Below, in pieces: positions 1 through 12,890 of a DNA stretch of 64,000 bases. The position numbers and the translations under genes are program-made. The notes below the pieces were generated by a model that was not told where the DNA came from, searched no databases, and worked only from the letters and a program-made list of their open reading frames with translations. Each line of letters opens with the position of its first letter. Position 1 is the stretch's first letter. Source of the DNA: Lycorma delicatula (taxonomy: Eukaryota > Arthropoda > Insecta > Hemiptera > Fulgoridae); the NCBI RefSeq assembly GCF_047948215.1, contig NC_134460.1:149724049-149788048 (forward strand), written 5' to 3'.

Positions 1-1194
1 TAGGTTGACTAACCGCCACCGATCGTTGTACAGCTACAACCACGAGAACGTAGAATAGTGCTCTTACTGAAAAAGGAACCAGTAATGCAATGCAAGTTTG
101 TAGTACGGGGCCAGAGGCCGAGAAGCGATCAATTATAGCCTAATTAAGTTATGATTTTCTTTGATGTGGCGTAGTTATTTACGAAAATAATTTTTAAATA
201 GCACGTACGCAATACAAAAGTTTGTTTGTATTGTTTGGAATACTACTTTTGTAGTATTCCTCATACCGTGTTTAAGGTGGATGGTTAGAAGAGGCAAGTA
301 AGTAGAGGCAGCTTGCAGAGGGGAACCGCCTTTACATTTCACATACACTGTAATAAGCTATTGTGATATTACAGATTAAAAATTGATCAGATTTTAATCG
401 ATAGATTTATTTTAATTAAATTTTACAGGATAATATTTCCTTTTGTTCCCCTTGACATAATAATTATAAAATTTATTTTCAATGAATTTATATAATACGA
501 TTAAAGTGTGAAACTAAGTAAATTAATTACTCTGTTTAGGAAAGCTAAAAAAAAAAAAATATTAGTGTCGGTGACAGCCTGAAGAAATTTTTTATGCCCA
601 CGTAACAATAGTTTTATTTTTCTAACATATTTTTTCATCGTATTTCTTTTTAAAGCAGTTAAAAAAAATAAATAAGAAACGGTTATTTGTAAGTGCCTGT
701 CTAATCACGCATAACGTGACGTAACGAGAAAAAATCATACGACTTGCGAATTGGTTCCGTATAAAGAAGATAATTAATTGTAAAAGTAATGAAGTAAGCC
801 GTCTCCTTTTAAATGAATGCCTTCAAAGAACAAAAATTGTTGATTAGACTACATTAAAGTACAGTTAGTCTCTTTTTTTATTACTCCTTTTTTTTTTAAA
901 ACGCAGTTTTGAAGATAAGTAACCATTTTTTTCGGACAGCCGTGTTTAAAAAGAAACAGCTTTTTAATAAAATCATTAAAGGACGACTATTAATAAAATG
1001 AATTTGGTCTGATTTATACCGATAAAACAATAATCAGACGTTTTATACCGATAAAATAATAAACCTGGGTTAAAATTTTGTTGTAAAATTATATTGTATT
1101 GGTGAAAAACTGTCGTAAAAGTGAGTCACACCATTTAAGGTTTGTTTTCTTTGTAGACTTACATTTTATAGACCTCGCATTTTATTTCTTTTTA
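1..1194. other. AT-rich non-coding sequence
   Basis: No coding signal, repeat or RNA gene recognised; several A and T runs. Confidence 0.6.
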
Positions 1195-1850
1195 TCTTTA
1201 GATTCTTTCTTTCCCGTCTAGATAGCGCTATAGCAGACCTACACCTCTAGAAGGTAAAGTATTGTAATCGTTACGATTTGGGCTTATGCGGTTTTCACTG
1301 GATCTTCTCGTTTTGATACCTGAGTAACCCCCAAAAAACCGGATGGAAATTTTCCGGATGTTAATGTACGTGTGTGTGTTCGGTGTCGGACTCTAAATCA
1401 CCTTATATCTTCAGAAGTATTGAACCGATTTTTACCAAACTCGATCAGATTACTTCAATATATGGGGCGTTCATGTCACCAAATTTTCACCTTAAAAGGA
1501 GGTGAGGCTGTAGAGTTAGGTCACCACCATTAAGATCATATTTTTCTTAGGCGCATTTATTAACGTTTAAAAAATAACAATATATTTCAAAAAACCTTTT
1601 TGCAAAATTACACCCCATCCCAAAAAATACTGTTGTAGTCGTTTGCTATGTTGTGACGTCACAGGTGAGCGGTAAAATGAAATAAATAAATAATATTTAG
1701 TGTAAAAAAGTAACTCGATCTGGCTGGGTCTCGAACTCGATCACCCGGTTGATTTTGTACCTGGTGCGTTAAGCCTCGTGGCTACACCGGTCTGGCGACC
1801 GTACAAGCGAAATTTGTTCTGTGTAAGTTGTGAAATTACGTTAATTTAGA
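1195..1850 (-). mobile_element. SINE-C: tRNA-derived repeat, copy 1
   Basis: About 650 bp matching in inverse orientation the copy at 43020-43668. The minus strand shows a tRNA-like head at about 1730-1800, with a box A-like region near ggtgtagccacgaggct and a box B-like gagttcgagaccc. This is typical of an RNA polymerase III promoter. Both copies share an internal palindrome TGTGACGTCACA (core at 1654-1661 here) and a distal end containing the words gatagcgctatagca. It is much longer than most SINEs, so the head may be attached to the tail of another element. No target-site duplication was found. Confidence 0.6.
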
Positions 1851-2612
1851 AGTGCTGACCGTCCCCTGAAAAGGAGAGAAAACCCGACAGCAATTTACTT
1901 TCCCTATATTCCGTTTTATTCTGTGGCCTTTCCAGTAGATTATAGACATTCAACACGTCTATTTATTGTTCTAAAGGAACAAGCATATTGTATAAATTTA
2001 ACCGCGTCCAAAAACCGGCTCCAAAAAATTATAATAAATAAAATAAACTAAAACAGAAATTGAACTGAAAAGGAAAAATTAATTTTTCCACTACGTCCGC
2101 GACTCAATCTTTGGGGAACTTATTTTTTTAAATCGGCGCCGTATTTTAAACGCATTACGAGTACACGATAACGGATTACGAAAATATATTTAGCCGTTTT
2201 GAAATTATAGTTCAACTTTTTAAAAAAATATGAACATAGTTACGACTCGAATTAAAACGTGATAACACTCTTATTTAAACTATTTTCAGATAAATGTAAA
2301 CTTTTGTTCCGAAGGCCTTTCTAACCGTTTATCGGTTAGCTCGATTAGAGATAATTCTACGTAATAGAGTATCCGGTAACATTCTCGGTGTAGCACAAGC
2401 CGTTGACAACAATACTAGCAGTTATGCCTCTGCAGAAGCCGACAGTTAGCTGCGAAAAGCCTTTGAAAGAAAAATTTCCACTAATTTCAAAGCGAATTGT
2501 TTAATTCTAAATGATTTTATATAGTCATGAATTTCCTGGATGGTACCTAGAAAAGTAATGTACCGATGCGGTTTATTTTTGACGCGAATCATATACTCGA
2601 TCGAGTACGGAA

Positions 2613-2613
<1 letters not shown>

Positions 2614-2693
<80 letters not shown>

Positions 2694-2712
2694 ATTATGT
2701 GTGTGTGTGTGT

Positions 2713-2787
<75 letters not shown>

Positions 2788-2805
2788 TGTATGTGTATAT
2801 ATATA

Positions 2806-2838
<33 letters not shown>
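2614..2838. repeat. compound TA/TG microsatellite
   Basis: A pure (TA)n tract passes into long (TG)n tracts, interrupted by tgtgattatg and by further TA blocks. Any apparent ORF here (Cys-Val or Tyr-Ile repeats) is an artefact of the repeat. Confidence 0.97.
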
Positions 2839-2840
<2 letters not shown>

Positions 2841-4294
2841 TTCAGTTTTTTCAGAAGGTTTGAATTCTACTTACAAATAGTTTTGTACTTTTAAGTAAAA
2901 AAAAAATTAAAATTAAACATTAACTAAAAATTTAATAAAGGTAAACCTTTGAAAAAAGAACAGATTTTTCTGTAAATAGACCCTTTTCTTCACCTTTGAA
3001 AAAAATTTGATTTATCGAAGAATAAGAATTTCCTTAATTTTCATTATAATAATAATAATTGATTTGATATTTTGATTTTGATACAATAGAACATTGACAT
3101 ACCTCGGGCATATACTAGTATAGCTAAAAAATCTTTACAACACAACCTTACAATTCTTCACGTATTTTCATCGACCTACATAAATCGTTATCAAAAAAGA
3201 CATTCAGGTACAATTTTGTAATTCATCTTCGTCTTTTATTTAAAATTTATCATTCGATCATAAATCGGAATCGGCGAGGAAAAGGTATACTCCCTTCTTA
3301 AAGACTCTCGACACTATTTAACAACACTATTCAACGAGTTAAGATGTTACACATTTTATTAAATGTTTCTCTAGACATCTCGCCGAAGGAGCTAGCCGAC
3401 TGCGCTGAAATAAATTAAAATTTTCTGTTAGACACCTGATGTACCCTATAACAACGCTCGAATTATCAATTTCTAAATATTTATGAACAGACTCGTAAGC
3501 AAATATCACATCCTGAAGTGAAGCTCTCTTCTTGCCTTAAGATCATGATAATGCATGTCAGAGAACTGTTAAAAAATATTATTTTCTTTTACGCAGCACA
3601 AACGCTGGAGAAAAGCCCTAAGCTTAACCAAGGCATGGCGGTTAACATAGGAAGTTATAGATCAAATATTTCAGCGCTGTACTGGCAACTGTTCAGTTCA
3701 GAAGCGATGTACTTCCTCATCGATGTGTGAGTATCCATAATTACAGACTTCTGCAAGATACGCAGGTGAAACACTTATGTTTTGTGACCCGTGAAGAGTG
3801 TTTGGTATTTCACCTATCGCATCGGTAATTACGGCTACTACTTCATCTTATTTCGACTCCAGATCCCCGTGATCTCATTTTCTGAATAATTTGGACATTT
3901 TTTAGAATGTTTTTATAATTATTATTATTATTCTAGTTTATCGTTATAAGAACTTTGGAGTAAATTATAGAAATTGGAAAGCATAAGAAAGCATACTTTA
4001 CATTAAAGATATCTTGTTAAACTTAAAAATAATATTTAATGTGATTACCAAAGTTTAATTTGCATACTTGTCGATTTGTTTAGTGTTCATCAGTCACTCG
4101 ATGGACTGACTGACAAGTCTATCTAATCAAATAGACCTCACATCGCGTCACATCAATCAGTCACAACCAACCACATAAACACCTCACAGGCAATTGAACA
4201 CTACAGCATACCTCACGAGTCACCATCGGATGCGGCAGCTGAGCACCCACGACCTCATCGCACCCTTGCGATCCCCACACGTACGGGAAACCCC

Positions 4295-4495
4295 CTAGGC
4301 TTTCAGCCGTGCGCCTGTCCGCCTCCGCATCCTCCTCCGACCCCTTCTTGGCTTACTATTTTCCTCGATGGTGCGTAGTTTCGGCATCACCGCTCTTGCA
4401 AATCCGGAGACGGCAGACCAATATTCTTCACCATACAGCATAATCCCCATTAGTTCCTCTGGTTCAAATATTACGTCTCTTCCAATGGCATCTAG
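4295..4495 (-). pseudogene. C-terminus of a non-LTR retrotransposon ORF2
   Basis: On the minus strand 66 codons end in TAG at 4297-4295. The frame reads LDAIGRDVIFEPEELMGIML, then YGEEYWSAVSGFARAVMPKL and an Arg-rich tail. This resembles the last segment of R1/Jockey/I-type ORF2 proteins (pattern L...ML.SEE.W.AVS.FA..V), which follows the C-terminal zinc knuckle. The SINE at 4503-4796 interrupts it on its 5' side; no reverse transcriptase is left. The family is recognised by pattern only. About 200 bases downstream (4085-4290) are probably its 3' UTR. Confidence 0.5.
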
Positions 4496-4502
4496 ACTCT
4501 TC

Positions 4503-4796
4503 TTTTTTCTTTCTTTTTCCTGTTTAGACTCCGGTAATTACTTTTCAGATAATACTTCAGAGGATTATATGTATGAGTGTTAATGAAGTGTAGTCTTGTA
4601 CAGTCTCAGTTCGACCGTACCAGAGATGTGTGGTTAATTGAAACCCAACCACCAAAGAACACCGGTATCCACGATCTAGTATTGAAATCCGTGTAAAAAT
4701 AACCGACTTTACTAGGACTTGAACGATGGAACTCTCGACTTCCAAATCAGCTGATTTAGGAAGACGCGTTCACCACTAGACCAACCCGGTGGGTTA
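4503..4796 (-). mobile_element. SINE-A copy 1 (tRNA-derived)
   Basis: Minus-strand SINE with head aacccaccgggttggtctag and box B-like gttcaagtcc, matching 52777-53040 and 58454-58745 along its length. The tail is an A/G-rich run (tttctttctttttcctg on +). A short agtcta is shared by both flanks, so a target-site duplication is possible but not convincing. It abuts the LINE C-terminus at 4295-4495. Confidence 0.8.
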
Positions 4797-4890
4797 CGTT
4801 TAGATAGACTGGACGCACATTAATCCACAGATACAAGGACCATATTCTAGCACCTAAAAACAGAAAATAAAACCAAATTTTATAAATACA

Positions 4891-4893
<3 letters not shown>

Positions 4894-4923
<30 letters not shown>
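4894..4923. repeat. (AC)n microsatellite
   Basis: A perfect AC run followed by gtatatat, downstream of SINE-A copy 1. Confidence 0.95.
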
Positions 4924-4925
<2 letters not shown>

Positions 4926-5404
4926 ATATATTATAATTTTAATATTTTCGAAATGGGTGCCATTTAATAGTAACACAATTAAACATTTAATCACTAGGCT
5001 AATTAAATAATTCTGAACAATCTTTGGTATAAAATTTCCAGTATATTAAATCGAGTTTTTTTAATGTAATTTTAAATACAGATTATCTTTATATTCCACC
5101 GACTTCCATGGCGAAAGGGTACATATCCCGATTTCATCAGGAAATTCTAATCCCAGTAAGACATGAAATAGAAATGGTTCAAATTTTTCTCACGCGCTAA
5201 AAATAAAAAATAAAAATATAAGGAAACCTTATTTTAAGTGAATGGTATTTTATTTACCCCTTATATCTCAAATCGTAAAGAAAATTCGTTCCCCCCTACT
5301 CACACCATGTGACCAAAAACAAGAGATAAGTATTAAAAATTAAAAAGCACGACTGCTGGAAAAAAAACATCGCTGACAAACATTGCTGTTTTTGTTCTGG
5401 TTTG

Positions 5405-5925
5405 ATTCCAACGTGATTTTGTATTATACTAGCAAATACACCGTTTGAATATTGAAAATCGGAAGACCGGTTGCAAAGATTTCCGAATAACCGCGGATCG
5501 GATAGATCAAGAGTGTACTTGATGCGTGCAAAAGTTAGCCTTCAACTAAGTAACAAATACTCCGTTGAATTTTGAAAATCGAACCTATTGTTTGCAGAGA
5601 TATTATAAGAGCATTCCAACGCACCTCTCCAAACACACCCCCAGGGGCACCTCGTTTGCCACCGGTCAATGGTGTTGATCGGTCTAGCCTCACCTCACCG
5701 CTCTAGCGTCACACGGAAAACCCGTTATTTTCAAACAGATTTTTTTTTAAATTTATTTAATATTTTATAACTTTAATCTATTATGTTTTTAATATTATTC
5801 ATTCGATCGATTGGAATCATTCAGTTCAAACCCGGCTCACACAGCGATAGAGGCTCACAGTTCATTAATTCGATTCATTAGAGTTCGCGCTTCAACCGGC
5901 AAATCTCCACTACTACATAAATATA
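5405..5925 (+). repeat. interspersed repeat family R-A, copy 1
   Basis: Shares an ordered series of words with 17690-18205: gatcaagagtgtacttgatg, aaaagttagccttcaac, ttcaaacccggctcacacag, aaatctccactactac. No protein or TIR is seen. Possibly a non-autonomous DNA or rolling-circle element; unclassified. Confidence 0.7.
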
Positions 5926-5999
5926 TATACACTTATTTATATAGCTTATGACACTCCCGATAACGTAAGGATTGCAACGCATCTCATACACCTGAATCT

Positions 6000-7290
6000 G
6001 TTCAGCCGCTGAGTTGCTGGTGGAACAAACTACATCCTAAATACATTACACTTCTTTTCCAGCAGTCGTCTAATAATAACGTACTTTTCTTCGAAAAGTC
6101 GGTAAAAGCCGATTTTCTTCATCGGGTACTGTTTTATTGTTACTGGTTTTTTTTTTGTTTTTTTTTTTTGTTATTAATCCGCTTTCTATAAGCCAAATCG
6201 AGGTCAATGATTTATTATAGTAACTTTTACTTTTTTCTTTTTTTATAATTAATCAATCGGTTTCAGTATATGATGCCATATAACTGTTTATTTACTCGTA
6301 CGTAGTACGCTCTAATTTACCTTCCGTATTGCATCCGTTCAATTAATATAGGCTATATTTTAAAATAGACTGTATAAACGCGTATACCGTCGGCCCTGAA
6401 ATATTATTCACCCTACAATTACACAATGAGTATCGTATAAGAGACGTTGTGAATAGCTCGAGTAACACTACGTACTTCCTCTAACGTTAGACCGTCACTT
6501 GTCCGTTGTTTGCTCGTTTCCGCTATTAACAGAAAATGCGTGACTAAATAATAAAACTATTCAGGTACGCTGTTATCGTTATTATATAACGTTACTTGCT
6601 TAATTTCGTATAATAAATAAAATCATATTTTTTGTTAAGCTATACTTACATTCCATCAAACGAGCAACACATTAGTTAAAGTTATCGTTTGTATGTTTGT
6701 TTCTTAAAATAAGGTAATTTTTATAAACAATTTATTATAGGCTAAATTAAATATATGTTTGAAAGCCGATAATTGGACTTTATTTTATACATTAGTCTTG
6801 ATTTTTTTTTGAGCTTAGCTTAAAAAAAAAGTTTAGCGATCGCTAAAATTTTGGGTATCGATATTTTGGGCGGAGATATTCAACATTATCTGTACTGTTT
6901 TTATCTCGAATCTTTAAAACTTGTAAACCAAATAAATTAAAATTTAGCTACAAATGTATTTCTGCTTTGCCCTGATCTTCGATCACAACGGAAATTTTTT
7001 TTGTGAAAAACGTTTTCGCATTATCGCTAGCAAAATCGTATAAAAAAACCTAAAACTAGATTAAAGCACCCGGATACATATAAATATTTAAAAAGAACGA
7101 TTAAAGCTAAACAACAATAATGTAAAAACACGGCGTAGATGGAAAGAGCCGTGACGTATGTTAAAAGCGAAATAAAACCGCAATAAATACAACGTAAAAA
7201 AGTAAATTAAATGAACCAGATTAATATCAGGCATTCGTCAAACGGTACACACAGACGATAAAGACCGTATGAATAATCAATTTTTTTAAT
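6000..7290. other. AT-rich non-coding sequence
   Basis: T runs at 6148-6170 and scattered short inverted repeats only. No gene, SINE head or transposase motif seen. Confidence 0.55.
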
Positions 7291-7299
7291 CAAGATACA

Positions 7300-8170
7300 C
7301 GGCCTTGTAAATCGCAAGACATTCGATAACATCTTTATGTCGTTTCCCGACGTACTTCGCATATTGGTTTGCTTGGAATTTTTTCCGGCCACTATCCCAT
7401 TCGGTCGCTCTAAAGTATAAGACCGAATGTTTGTGCCGCAAACAACTGAGCCTTGAACAGTTTAGCGACCGGTATCCTAACATAGCTCCTAGAGCTTACT
7501 TAACAGCGTGGGCGGACTAAGCGCGGTGCCATACACCACCGGCTTACGTGTCCCAATCGCTCACTTGTCATATATCTACTAATACGGGTAGATGCACCCC
7601 GTCAACTACTAAAAATGTATATGACATCCATAATAAAATTTATTTCGTCTAGGCAGCAATTCGGTGCCACGACTAGGTTGCTGAATGCCAGCAAGTGCCT
7701 GTCCACCATTTTATAGCGCTTGGAGCAATAATAATTGGCTAGCGGTCAGCCTTACTCAGGATTAGCTTCCCACGGCAATGAGGTAAGAGTCTTTCCCTTA
7801 AGCAAACTACGGATGCCGGTTGAACAAAGCAACCGCATCTAGATACTCCCACACGGTCCGACAATGCGGCTCTCGCCACATTGACTCGCCGCTACATATT
7901 TTGCATGTCAGCCCCTAGTATAAACTTGCGACGCGATGCCGCAAAACAGATACAATTCACAAGAATGCGGTGAAAGGTTAGTTTTCACTCACAGCGAGCA
8001 CAAACTACTGCTTCTGTTTAGCCACCAGGTACCGTGAGTGAGCCGAGTGTCCTCTACTATTTGCAAACGTCAAATAATAACCTGCTCACGACGGTAATTT
8101 CTGAACGAAGAGCTCCAGGGTGACGCAGTTCCCTTACTCGGTCGAAGTTTATTATTGACGGTAGCATTCC
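7300..8170 (-). pseudogene. degenerate non-LTR retrotransposon remnant
   Basis: The minus strand shows scattered in-frame blocks with many stops. The clearest is near 7940-8050, where VCARCE..LTFHRILVNC resembles the Cys-Cys-His-Cys zinc knuckle (C..C...LTF.HIL..C) at the C-terminus of LINE ORF2 proteins. The region is more GC-rich than its surroundings. The clade cannot be told. Two short open frames at 7207-7483 belong to the same decayed segment and I do not call them genes. Confidence 0.4.
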
Positions 8171-8339
8171 GTTCAACCTGCCCCTCATCATGAACCACAC
8201 TCTTCAGAAAACCGACGAGATCGTTCGATACAACGCGATCGGTAAAAGAAGGCTAAAAACAAGCCTCTTTTGCCCCACGATCAATGCGCTCATCGCTTTG
8301 CGAAATAACACGCTGAATCTCACAGCCCCCTTGTCTGCT

Positions 8340-9890
8340 GGGGGGCATCATCATACCCGTATTTACTGTTTTTTAATAAATTATAAATTTTTCTTTGCTT
8401 AGTCGAATAACAAGTAGAACCAAAACGGGACGATTTATTGAAGTAAATAATTACTTCGATAAATAAATTTTAAGCTCTAAAAAAACAAGGGGCTAAACGG
8501 GACCTGTATTAGAAATAGCAAAGACTGAAAATGCAATTATATTAAGTATTAATGTAGACAAGGGACTTTTTTTCTTTAAAAAAAAAGAATGGGTCCCACG
8601 AGACCCGACATAAAAATTAAAAAACGTTTGATTTTTTTTATAATCTTTGATACTTGGCTGTCATTAAAAACGCTATACGAGGCAAATGTCGAGCAAAAAG
8701 ATCTAACAGGACCCAGATTTTTTTTTTTAAACGGAAAGAAAAGTTAACAAACGAGGTTTATTATCAATTTTTTTCTTATTTAAAAATATCTTCAGATATT
8801 GTAGTGTACGACATGATAGTCAAATGATACAATTCTACGCTATAAAAACAGCGTAATTATTTTTATTATTAACATAATTTTTTAAGCTACATAAGAAGTA
8901 TAAACATATATGATTACTTAATAGCTAACGCAAAGGTACTTCCCGCATTTGTTACTCATATTATGCAGGAATAGATTTTTACTGCCAATTTTTTAATCGT
9001 GGTCCTTTTTTACTTCCTTGTACAAAGTAAAGGAAATATTGTGATCGCGGAAAATTTCGGTTTTCAGATTTCAACAGAAATATTCATTTTAACCATCCCT
9101 GAATCCATTTTTATTAATTTCGGCGTGACATTTCCACGTACGTCACGCCGTGAACTCAAAAATGATTAGCCACAGGATGTTGACATTTTGGATTTAGGAC
9201 TGTTGTAACATCTAGTTGTGCACCTCCCTTTTTGATTGCAATCGATTAAACCAAAAGCGTCCTAGAATTTTATCGACTGAAAATCCACGTTTGTTACACG
9301 AAAACATCTTACGCTATCAGAAAATGGGAGTGTGAAATTACAGAAAGTAAAATAGATGTACAAAAAATTGAAGTTAGTAATTTTTTTTAGAAAATCGGCA
9401 GCCGATTCTTAAATTTTCTCGCCAAATGTATGCGTATCAATATTGAATAAGAAACACATCGTATCAGAAAAAAAACGAATGAAGCTAGATTTCAAAAGAG
9501 GTGAAAACCTGTACACGTCCCGTCTAATCTCCCGACCCGTCTCTATCACTCCTCCTACTTTTTTAAGATCCTGACTTTGATAAAACTAATACTCTTTAAA
9601 ACTTTGAAAAGATTAATACTCTATACATAGAAGTGTGGCGATGCCATCGATCTTCTGCAGTTATTATCTGTTTTCCGTTTTGAATCCAAAAAAAAATCAT
9701 ATTATATGTAAAGGTGATTTTAATACGACTACTGTACTTTTACCTTGTTATATACTTTTTATGTCATTTACTACGCGATAAGAAGGAAAACTAAACAGGT
9801 AATCCGGATTAAATCAAAATGAAAAAAGTAAATAGCAATTCGAGCCGCTGATTGCACTGTTGAATTTTAGCTGTAGTATAACGTTAACTA
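8340..9890. other. non-coding sequence with a possible repeat at 9010-9330
   Basis: 9015-9330 (starting tacttccttgtacaaagtaa, with the near-palindrome cggcgtgac...gtcacgccg at 9121-9151) looks like the body of an interspersed repeat, but there is no second copy in this window. The rest shows nothing. Confidence 0.4.
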
Positions 9891-9891
9891 T

Positions 9892-9894
<3 letters not shown>

Positions 9895-9959
<65 letters not shown>

Positions 9960-9975
9960 GTGTGTGTGTGTGTGC

Positions 9976-10053
<78 letters not shown>
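9895..10053. repeat. (TG)n microsatellite, about 159 bp
   Basis: Nearly pure TG repeat with three C interruptions near 9955-9980. Open frames across it on both strands are artefacts. Confidence 0.98.
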
Positions 10054-10056
<3 letters not shown>

Positions 10057-10599
10057 GCACTTTCAATGTAGTGTTCAGCATTAATAAAACGAGTTAATTT
10101 CTGGCTTAAACTGTGTAAGTTACTTTAATTTTAATAATTTAAACGCTATTTGGTTGAAAACAATTTTATTTATATCTGTCCTTCAGAAGCACGAAGGAGT
10201 TGTTTACCTTTTAAAAAAACTATTCTTCTTTTTCCAAGAGATTTTTATTGAATTATATTTAGAAATGTACCGTTACTTTTTATTATTTGTTAATAAATGT
10301 TCGTATTTCTGCAAGAACAACGATTTTTAGCGTAAAGTTATTACGCATATTATTACGTCATATGGCTTAGTATAAATATATGAGCAATAACTGACATTTG
10401 TTAGCACTCATAAATCAATTTTGCGCTTAGAATTAACTATTAAATTACAATAGAAATAGTAAAAATCAGCTCGGGAATAGTTTTATCCGGCTGAAATTTT
10501 TATCAAAATAATACGATACCAACTTTTTGAAGTAAAGTACGATATTACTTTTGATCACACGGTGTGTATGTCGTGGCGGGGGATGAGATGGAATTTTCT

Positions 10600-10760
10600 T
10601 TACGTTTAGATACTGATGTTCAAAGAAGTCGCTACTTCATCGACGGTAACTCGCCTATTCGCCAGAACCATCTCTCGAGCTTGCTGAATCTTGTCCGTAG
10701 TGGTGAAAGTCACCGGGCGTCCTGCTCCCACTTCGCGCGTCACACACGTCCGGTCACTTA
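10600..10760 (-). pseudogene. mariner-type transposase fragment (helix-turn-helix region)
   Basis: The minus strand reads REVGAGRPVTFTTTDKIQQA, then REMVLANRRVTVDEVATSL before a stop. This matches the GRP linker and second helix-turn-helix of mariner-family transposases (pattern GRP....D.I..V...V..NRR.T..E.A). Only about 45 codons are recognisable; the catalytic domain is absent. Confidence 0.5.
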
Positions 10761-10964
10761 TAAATTTCTCAATCTACAAAAAAACACTTTTACGTGATAA
10801 AGCTCTGTCACTGGATTAATCAATCCTTGGTGTAAACCGCTAGCCGAGCGGACATGTTTACAATGAAATAGCCGGAAAGATAAATGACGCACTCGTGACG
10901 CACCTTACCAAATCTAAGGACGCATGTCCAGAAGGCAGTATGACATTCCGACCCCGCCCCCTAG

Positions 10965-11200
10965 GGGAAGACAGCCGCCTTGTGATAAGATTCCGGTAGC
11001 CACAACTCTCTCCATTCCTAACCAGGATTGGCATTACCGGAGGTCGGCTTTTGAACCTGATAACAATACAGCCATCAGTTTGGTCTCTGTCAGGATTCCA
11101 CCGATATAAACGCCTCAGCAGGCGTTTGTTACAACCCTCAGTTATCAAATTAACCGATTCGTGGAAGCGTGTTCCCCGCGCCTTCCTCTAGCAGCGAAGG
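10965..11200 (+). repeat. interspersed repeat family R-B, copy 1
   Basis: Shares with 35815-35990, 44245-44440 and (inverted) 60185-60372 the words ggggaagac, ttaccggaggtc and tctctgtcaggattccaccg. The right part (aaccctcagttatcaaatta, gtggaagcg) also recurs at 44390. It is GC-rich compared with the host. Possibly the 3' untranslated end of a LINE; unclassified. Confidence 0.6.
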
Positions 11201-11209
11201 AATTATGTC

Positions 11210-12890
11210 AAGTAATCCGGTTGCCAGCTTTTTAATCGATTATTTCTATTTTACAAGGGCGAGTCAAAAGTTTCATCATTATCAAAGTAAAATGTTGAGT
11301 TTTTGAGCGACAAAGGAAAAATGTTCATACAAAATTAATGTAGTGGCTTCTAGATCAGCCGGTCTTAACTTTTAAACCTGACACGTATTCATCGTTCACG
11401 TTAATTCTAAACATTTTACAACATTTTTTGGACGTTTCTTTCATTAATTACATTATCAACGTACACACCAAGATTTAAAAAGATTTGACGAGATCAAAGA
11501 GCTTTTGGTTTTCACCATCTTCTGATCAACTAAACCGCTTTCATATTCCTTCCACCGAATAAAACGGAAAACGGAACAAACAAAGAATATTCCATATTCG
11601 GTAAAGTAAAAAAAAAACTTCGATCAGCTCGCCAGGACCGGTACTGCGGGAGCGACAGTGCTCTCTCTCCTTTTCATGTAGCTTCCTATATGCGGATGCG
11701 TACATAACCAAATAATACGACGCTGGAACTGTGAAGCGCATAGTTCCATTTTTGTATCTTTTTCATAAACTGGATGATGTCTACTGATATTAAACTTAAG
11801 GTTATATATTGTACAAGTATAAAAAAAGAATTAATGGAAAATATTTATCGATAATATCAAGGAGAAATACAGAGTGCTCCAGTGTTACAGTGCCTATATG
11901 CGAAAAACCGCTGCTTTTGATATCGAACGAGTCAAAAAATTCCTATAACATAAGCAGCGTTTCATTACCAGTACGAAACATTGCATTATCATGCTATAAC
12001 CGAAATTCTCGTTCATGTAAATCTACCACGACGATAAACTGTTTGCCTATATATTCCCCTACACCTTTTATTGTATTTCTCAGTCTGCGGGGGTACAACA
12101 GGACCTCCAGTAAAGCACATTTGGGGCTGTTTAGGGGGGGGGGGAGGCGAGGCGACCGAAATAGTCAAATGGGGTATCTTCCCCTTATTCGGGATCAAGA
12201 AATCCAAATATTAAAAACTTTAGGCCAGATCAGTAACCATAACTGAAATTATCGATTAATTCATTTTGATATAAGTAAAAATTGTACACTGTATATAAAA
12301 ATAATAATTAAAGAAGTAATATTAAAATTTTTATAAATACTGTTTCATAGCAACAGTTCAAAACGGATAACTAAAATAAATTTCATATTTCGTTCTTAGA
12401 GCTTGTCGATGGGTGGTTTGTGCCATGGAACCATGACACGCCAATGAGTGGCTGGGCACCAGTTGAGACACTGGGTTCATAATCCTCGGCTCTCTGAGAC
12501 GAGGACGCCATTAGGTGACAAGCAGCATGTTTCCAGTTTTTGACAAGTTGTTGGTTGCCAGAGAATATGACTAGTGATAGTTTGAAAGCCGCATTAGATT
12601 TAAGTTCTAAAATATTATTATTTAATTAATCTTCGACAACGACGAACAAAGGCTTGTATTTACTTCCTCGCTATCACCGACTGGGAAACAACTTCTTGTC
12701 AGGAACTGGTTTCATGCTCTTTGTCAACGGGTGACAAGCCTAAAATGAGAATAATAATAATTAAAACTACGGTTGGTTGAGCCTCGGCTCACCCACAGAT
12801 TAGCGACAAATATTTTATTTTTAAGATAAAATGTTTAAAATGATTGGTGAAAAATATGGAACCCTTGTCACGGATTAAATCTAAGTCCAG
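11210..12890. other. non-coding sequence, open frames not supported
   Basis: A 145-codon open frame at 11809-12246 has no recognisable motif and contains a run of 10 G at 12134-12143. 11860-11925 and 12930-13010 share diverged words (gaaatacagagtgct / gaaatacggaatgct), suggesting a small repeat. Confidence 0.45.

Noticed and set aside
2540..2894. Open frames of 83-107 codons made of Cys-Val and Tyr-Ile repeats
   Set aside because: They only translate the TA/TG microsatellite.
9860..10097. Open frames on both strands across the TG tract
   Set aside because: Low-complexity artefacts of the (TG)n repeat.
11809..12246. 145-codon open frame
   Set aside because: No motif, crosses a run of G, no splice or promoter context.
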